Below are positions 28,537 to 31,876 of a stretch of 31,876 nt of DNA, one piece after another. The position numbers and the translations under genes are program-made. The DNA is from a virus, in the IMG/VR virus record IMGVR_UViG_3300030328_001273, positions 1-31,876 of that record. One strand, given 5' to 3'. The notes beneath the pieces are model-generated. The model did no database searches and was not told the DNA's origin. It saw only the letters and a program-made list of their open reading frames with translations. Position 1 is the stretch's first letter. Each line of letters starts with the position of its first letter.

Positions 28537-31500
28537 TTATTTATCCTTTAGTTGTTTTTGTAAATCTTCTACTTTTGCAGATAATTCTTGTACAGCTTTT
28601 ACAAGTATTGGGACAAGGTTTCCATCAGCAACAGTCTGAGTTCCATCATCTTTTAATTTCCACATTTTAAACCCATCAGCAAGTTCTTTGTGATTATCTA
28701 TTGCTTGTTTTACTTCTTGAGCAATAAATCCATGTAGAGTTTCACCATATTCTTTGCCTAATACTGGATTATCAGAATCTTCATATTGTGGTAAACTTTT
28801 ATCAACATCTTTTGCTTTTTTCCAATTATATGTAACTGGTCGTAAATCATTAATAAATCCAAGACCAGCAGATGATGTTTCTATATTTTCTTTTAATCTT
28901 TCGTCAGATGACGCCGCCGCCCAAGAGGTATCAGAACCATCTAAACCAAGTGAGGCAGTATTAGAACCAATTCCTAATGTAGCCGTGTTATCGGCAGTAC
29001 AATTAACAGCCTGACCTATTGCTATTTGACCAACAGCTCCACCAGCGCTTACATTTGCTTGTGAACCTAAACAAGTATTACTATGTCCATTGGTAATTGA
29101 ATCTCCAGACCCATATCCTACAGCTGTATTTTCATGGGTTGTATCGTTATTACCAGCTCCTAAAGAATGCATACCAATACCTGTGTTTTTATCAGAACCA
29201 GCAACGAGAACGTCACCTGCTTGATAACCCATTAAAGTATTATGTTGCCCCGTGGTAGAAGTTTTTAATGCTTCAAATCCAATAGCAGTGTTACCAGCTC
29301 CATTCGTAATATTTGCACCAGCTTCTTTTCCAATAGCAACAGTTCCATCTGTGGTAGTTTGACCAGCCGATATATCTTTACCAGCGTCTTTACCAATTAA
29401 AATATTGCTTCCAGAAGTCGTAAGAGTTGCTCCAGCACTATATCCAATAATTACATTTTGATTAGCTGTTGTTTGAGCTACACCAGCATTTGAACCTGCC
29501 ATAACATTATTATCACCATCCGTAAGGTTATACCCAGCTCTGTATCCGATAGCTGTGTTATCAGCCGAATCATTGTCAGCTGCCGTACCAGAACTTCTCA
29601 TAGATTCACAACCTATTGATACATTTCTACCTCCACCATTCAATAAATATCCTGCTTGATAACCTATGTAGGTATTATCATGTTGAGTAGTAACTGAATA
29701 ACCTGCTGAATAACCGACGTAAACCGAACCCCTTGCAGTTGTAGCTGCTTGACCAGCAACCCCTCCAATAAATACGTTTGGCATACCACTAGCGGTGTCT
29801 GTCATACTTTGACCACAACTGTGACCTATTAGAACTGCAAATTGCGAATTAGTTCCATTAATAGCAGTCCCAGCAGAAGTTCCTATTGCAATTGTACCTT
29901 GCTGAGCTACTGAAGCTGTGCTATTTAAAGTATCTGTTCCTATCGCTACACATTCTTTCATAGCTGCACCACCACCAGTACCAGCTTGAAATCCTATTAA
30001 AACATTTTTATCAGCAGTGTCAGAATCAATGCTAGAACCAGCGTAATACCCTATTGCAACATTTCCATTTTCATCATTATCTGCTGCTGCTAAAGCATTT
30101 TTTCCTATCGCAACATTATGGGAATTAGCAGTAAAATTTTCTCCCGCAGAGTCACCGATAATAACATTATTTGCACCAGTCGTAATATCCATGCCTGATT
30201 TACTTCCCACAGCTGTATTATAAGTACCTGTTGTTACTGCATATAATGATTTACTTCCTATTCCCGTATTATGGTAATGAGTATTTCCAGAGGCTCCCCT
30301 TCCTGCTTGGTAACCAACAAAGGTGCTATCACCATTTGTTTCATTAAACATTTCTGCTTCATATCCAATGGCAACTGACCGAGCTCCAGTTGTTTTACTG
30401 GTCATCGCTTTATATCCGAGAGCAGTATTTTCTGTACCACTTGTGAGAGTTGCTAGGGCATAACCACCAACAGCTACACCACCAGTAATATCGTTACTAC
30501 CAGTTGAATCAAGAGAATATGCTCCTATTGCAACACATAAATCAAGTTCTCCAGTTCCACCTCTTAAAGAATTATATCCTATCCCAACATTATTATCAGC
30601 ACCATCATGGTCAACACTGCCCATAGCTAATTCGCCTATGGCAATATTATATGATTCTGTTCCATCAGCGACACCAAGAGCGTCATATCCTAGTACAGTA
30701 TTAAAACCTCCCGTGGTAAGTTCGTCCGCTGCTTGATAACCGACTAGAGTGTTGTGTTCACCATCGGTAATTGCATAACCCGATTTATAACCTACTGCAA
30801 CTGTTCCATTTGCATCAGCAGAATTAATAGTAGAACCAGCTTGATGACCAACTAATACTGAATTAGCCGTTGTAGTCATAGCATCACCAGCCTGAGCACC
30901 TATACAAATATTTTTATTTCCACTTGTAATCCCATAACCAGCTTCTTCACCGATTCCAATATTCTGAGCAGATGATGTAATTGATGCTAAAGCAAAATGT
31001 CCAACTGCTACTTGACCATTTGCATCATTTAACACACCTTGCATTGTGTTATTACCTATGCATACATTCTTATCACTATCTGCATCTGCCCACGCTCCAC
31101 CACCAGAAGTATATCCTATAAATATATTGTTATCTGAGTCTTTACTGTTAGAACCCGCATCGGTATCGTGCATCGCTTCATACCCGATTGCGATGTTTCT
31201 ATCACCAGTAGAATTTCCAAATAAAGCATCAAGTCCAATAGCAATATTATGAGTACCTGTTGTTTGTCCATAACCAGCCCTATGTCCGATTGCCACCATT
31301 CCATTAGCACCAGTTGTTGTTATAGTAGCTCCAGCTTGGTCGCCTATAAGAGTAAGATAATTAGCTGTTGTAATATTTTTACCAGTTTCTCCTCCAATGA
31401 CTGTATTATAAGAACCAGAAGTCATATCAATACCAGCGTTATAACCGACTAATGTATTGACATCTCCACCATCCAAAAGTAAACCTGCTGAATCACCAAC

Positions 31501-31876
31501 AATAACATTGTAATTAGTACCGCTTGTTATTGCATTTCCAGCACTTTTTCCAAAAACTGTATTACCAGTACCAGCATCTCTATTAGATAGAGATACTCTA
31601 CTATTTGCATCAATAATCATCAGACTATCAGTTCCATCTGTTACATCAAGAAATCCAGATGGGCTATCTGTTCCAATACCTAAGCTACCTTCTCCTGTTC
31701 CGTTGGTTAATAGGGTCATCTTGTGAGCACCATCTTTATCGCCAAATTTTGCTTTAGTAATTCCGCCACTTTCTATACAAGCAATAGTTAATCCATGAAC
31801 CGAGTCAGCTCCATGCGAAATTCTAATAGCATTAATAGGATTTCGACCAGTACCAAATATATTTAATCCCCATCCA
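28537..31876 (-). CDS. Very long tail fibre: YadA-like head repeats plus S74 chaperone domain (cut by window edge)
   Basis: The frame is open to the window edge, 52 codons above the first internal ATG at 31719, so at least 1112 residues are seen. About forty imperfect repeats of 22-24 residues (N-x-x-I-G-x-x-A-G with T-T-G) fill the protein, like beta-roll heads of trimeric adhesins. The last 123 residues form a Peptidase_S74 self-cleaving chaperone, starting at SDERLKEN near 28908 and with GFIAQEV and LVPILVKAVQEL. It would trimerise and then release the chaperone. Likely receptor binding. Confidence 0.88.
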   Translation of the reverse strand, partial: GWGLNIFGTGRNPINAIRISHGADSVHGLTIACIESGGITKAKFGDKDGAHKMTLLTNGTGEGSLGIGTDSPSGFLDVTDGTDSLMIIDANSRVSLSNRDAGTGNTVFGKSAGNAITSGTNYNVIVGDSAGLLLDGGDVNTLVGYNAGIDMTSGSYNTVIGGETGKNITTANYLTLIGDQAGATITTTGANGMVAIGHRAGYGQTTGTHNIAIGLDALFGNSTGDRNIAIGYEAMHDTDAGSNSKDSDNNIFIGYTSGGGAWADADSDKNVCIGNNTMQGVLNDANGQVAVGHFALASITSSAQNIGIGEEAGYGITSGNKNICIGAQAGDAMTTTANSVLVGHQAGSTINSADANGTVAVGYKSGYAITDGEHNTLVGYQAADELTTGGFNTVLGYDALGVADGTESYNIAIGELAMGSVDHDGADNNVGIGYNSLRGGTGELDLCVAIGAYSLDSTGSNDITGGVAVGGYALATLTSGTENTALGYKAMTSKTTGARSVAIGYEAEMFNETNGDSTFVGYQAGRGASGNTHYHNTGIGSKSLYAVTTGTYNTAVGSKSGMDITTGANNVIIGDSAGENFTANSHNVAIGKNALAAADNDENGNVAIGYYAGSSIDSDTADKNVLIGFQAGTGGGAAMKECVAIGTDTLNSTASVAQQGTIAIGTSAGTAINGTNSQFAVLIGHSCGQSMTDTASGMPNVFIGGVAGQAATTARGSVYVGYSAGYSVTTQHDNTYIGYQAGYLLNGGGRNVSIGCESMRSSGTAADNDSADNTAIGYRAGYNLTDGDNNVMAGSNAGVAQTTANQNVIIGYSAGATLTTSGSNILIGKDAGKDISAGQTTTDGTVAIGKEAGANITNGAGNTAIGFEALKTSTTGQHNTLMGYQAGDVLVAGSDKNTGIGMHSLGAGNNDTTHENTAVGYGSGDSITNGHSNTCLGSQANVSAGGAVGQIAIGQAVNCTADNTATLGIGSNTASLGLDGSDTSWAAASSDERLKENIETSSAGLGFINDLRPVTYNWKKAKDVDKSLPQYEDSDNPVLGKEYGETLHGFIAQEVKQAIDNHKELADGFKMWKLKDDGTQTVADGNLVPILVKAVQELSAKVEDLQKQLKDK

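Noticed and set aside
28900-31700. The many repeats looked at first like a DNA repeat array or CRISPR
   Set aside because: They are degenerate at DNA level, have a period of about 66-72 bases in one reading frame, and encode a regular N-x-x-I-G-x-x-A-G protein repeat.

Overview
The window is a piece of a tailed double-stranded DNA phage genome, AT-rich (about two thirds A+T by eye) and tightly packed, with many ATGA and TAATG stop/start overlaps. A terminase, a portal, a long tape-measure protein, a tail-tube protein and a lambda-like pair of tail chaperones point to a siphovirus. Clear Shine-Dalgarno sites, a lipoprotein signal and an M15-type endolysin suggest a bacterial, probably Gram-negative, host that cannot be named from this sequence. 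No integrase, lysogeny repressor, reverse transcriptase, CRISPR array or transposase is visible. Both ends cut through genes, and the major capsid protein and head protease are not in the window.

Layout. (1) 1-3.1 kb, plus strand: end of the large terminase, portal, a neck/virion-morphogenesis protein, a MuF-like head protein and a 49-residue zinc ribbon. (2) 3.0-3.7 kb, minus strand: an HTH protein that is probably the small terminase. A divergent non-coding region of about 660 bp follows. (3) 4.4-9.2 kb, plus strand: an accessory region of small, mostly unrecognised genes. Many are separated by stem-loops of one shared design and by a 16-bp palindrome. It includes a papain-like-fold protein, a GP88-like Cys-rich protein, a small lipoprotein, tiny membrane proteins, and a tRNA-like RNA locus at 6.25-6.41 kb. 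(4) 9.3-16.3 kb, plus strand: replication and nucleotide metabolism. This holds a winged-helix initiator with a probable internal origin, a T7 gp4-like primase-helicase, a calcineurin-like phosphoesterase, an SSB, an HNH-type protein, a PD-(D/E)XK-type nuclease, a MazG-like protein and a NinB-like protein. (5) 31.9-16.3 kb, minus strand: a very long repeat fibre ending in an S74 chaperone domain, a lysis-like cassette with polybasic peptides and an M15 endolysin, then adaptor, tail terminator, tail tube, G/GT-type chaperones with a likely -1 frameshift, tape measure, a tail hub carrying a LamG domain, and a last tail protein. The two large transcription units meet tail-to-tail at 16335-16338.

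The most unusual signal is a dispersed family of nine near-identical 16-bp palindromes, AGTTAAAYRTTTAACT. Most lie at gene ends or in short gaps on both arms, and two lie inside coding sequence. They look like binding sites of one phage- or host-encoded regulator acting at many positions. Second is a set of stem-loops with a shared loop and a shared tail leading into the next gene's ribosome binding site. Third are a candidate origin inside the initiator gene and the undefined tRNA-like RNA.
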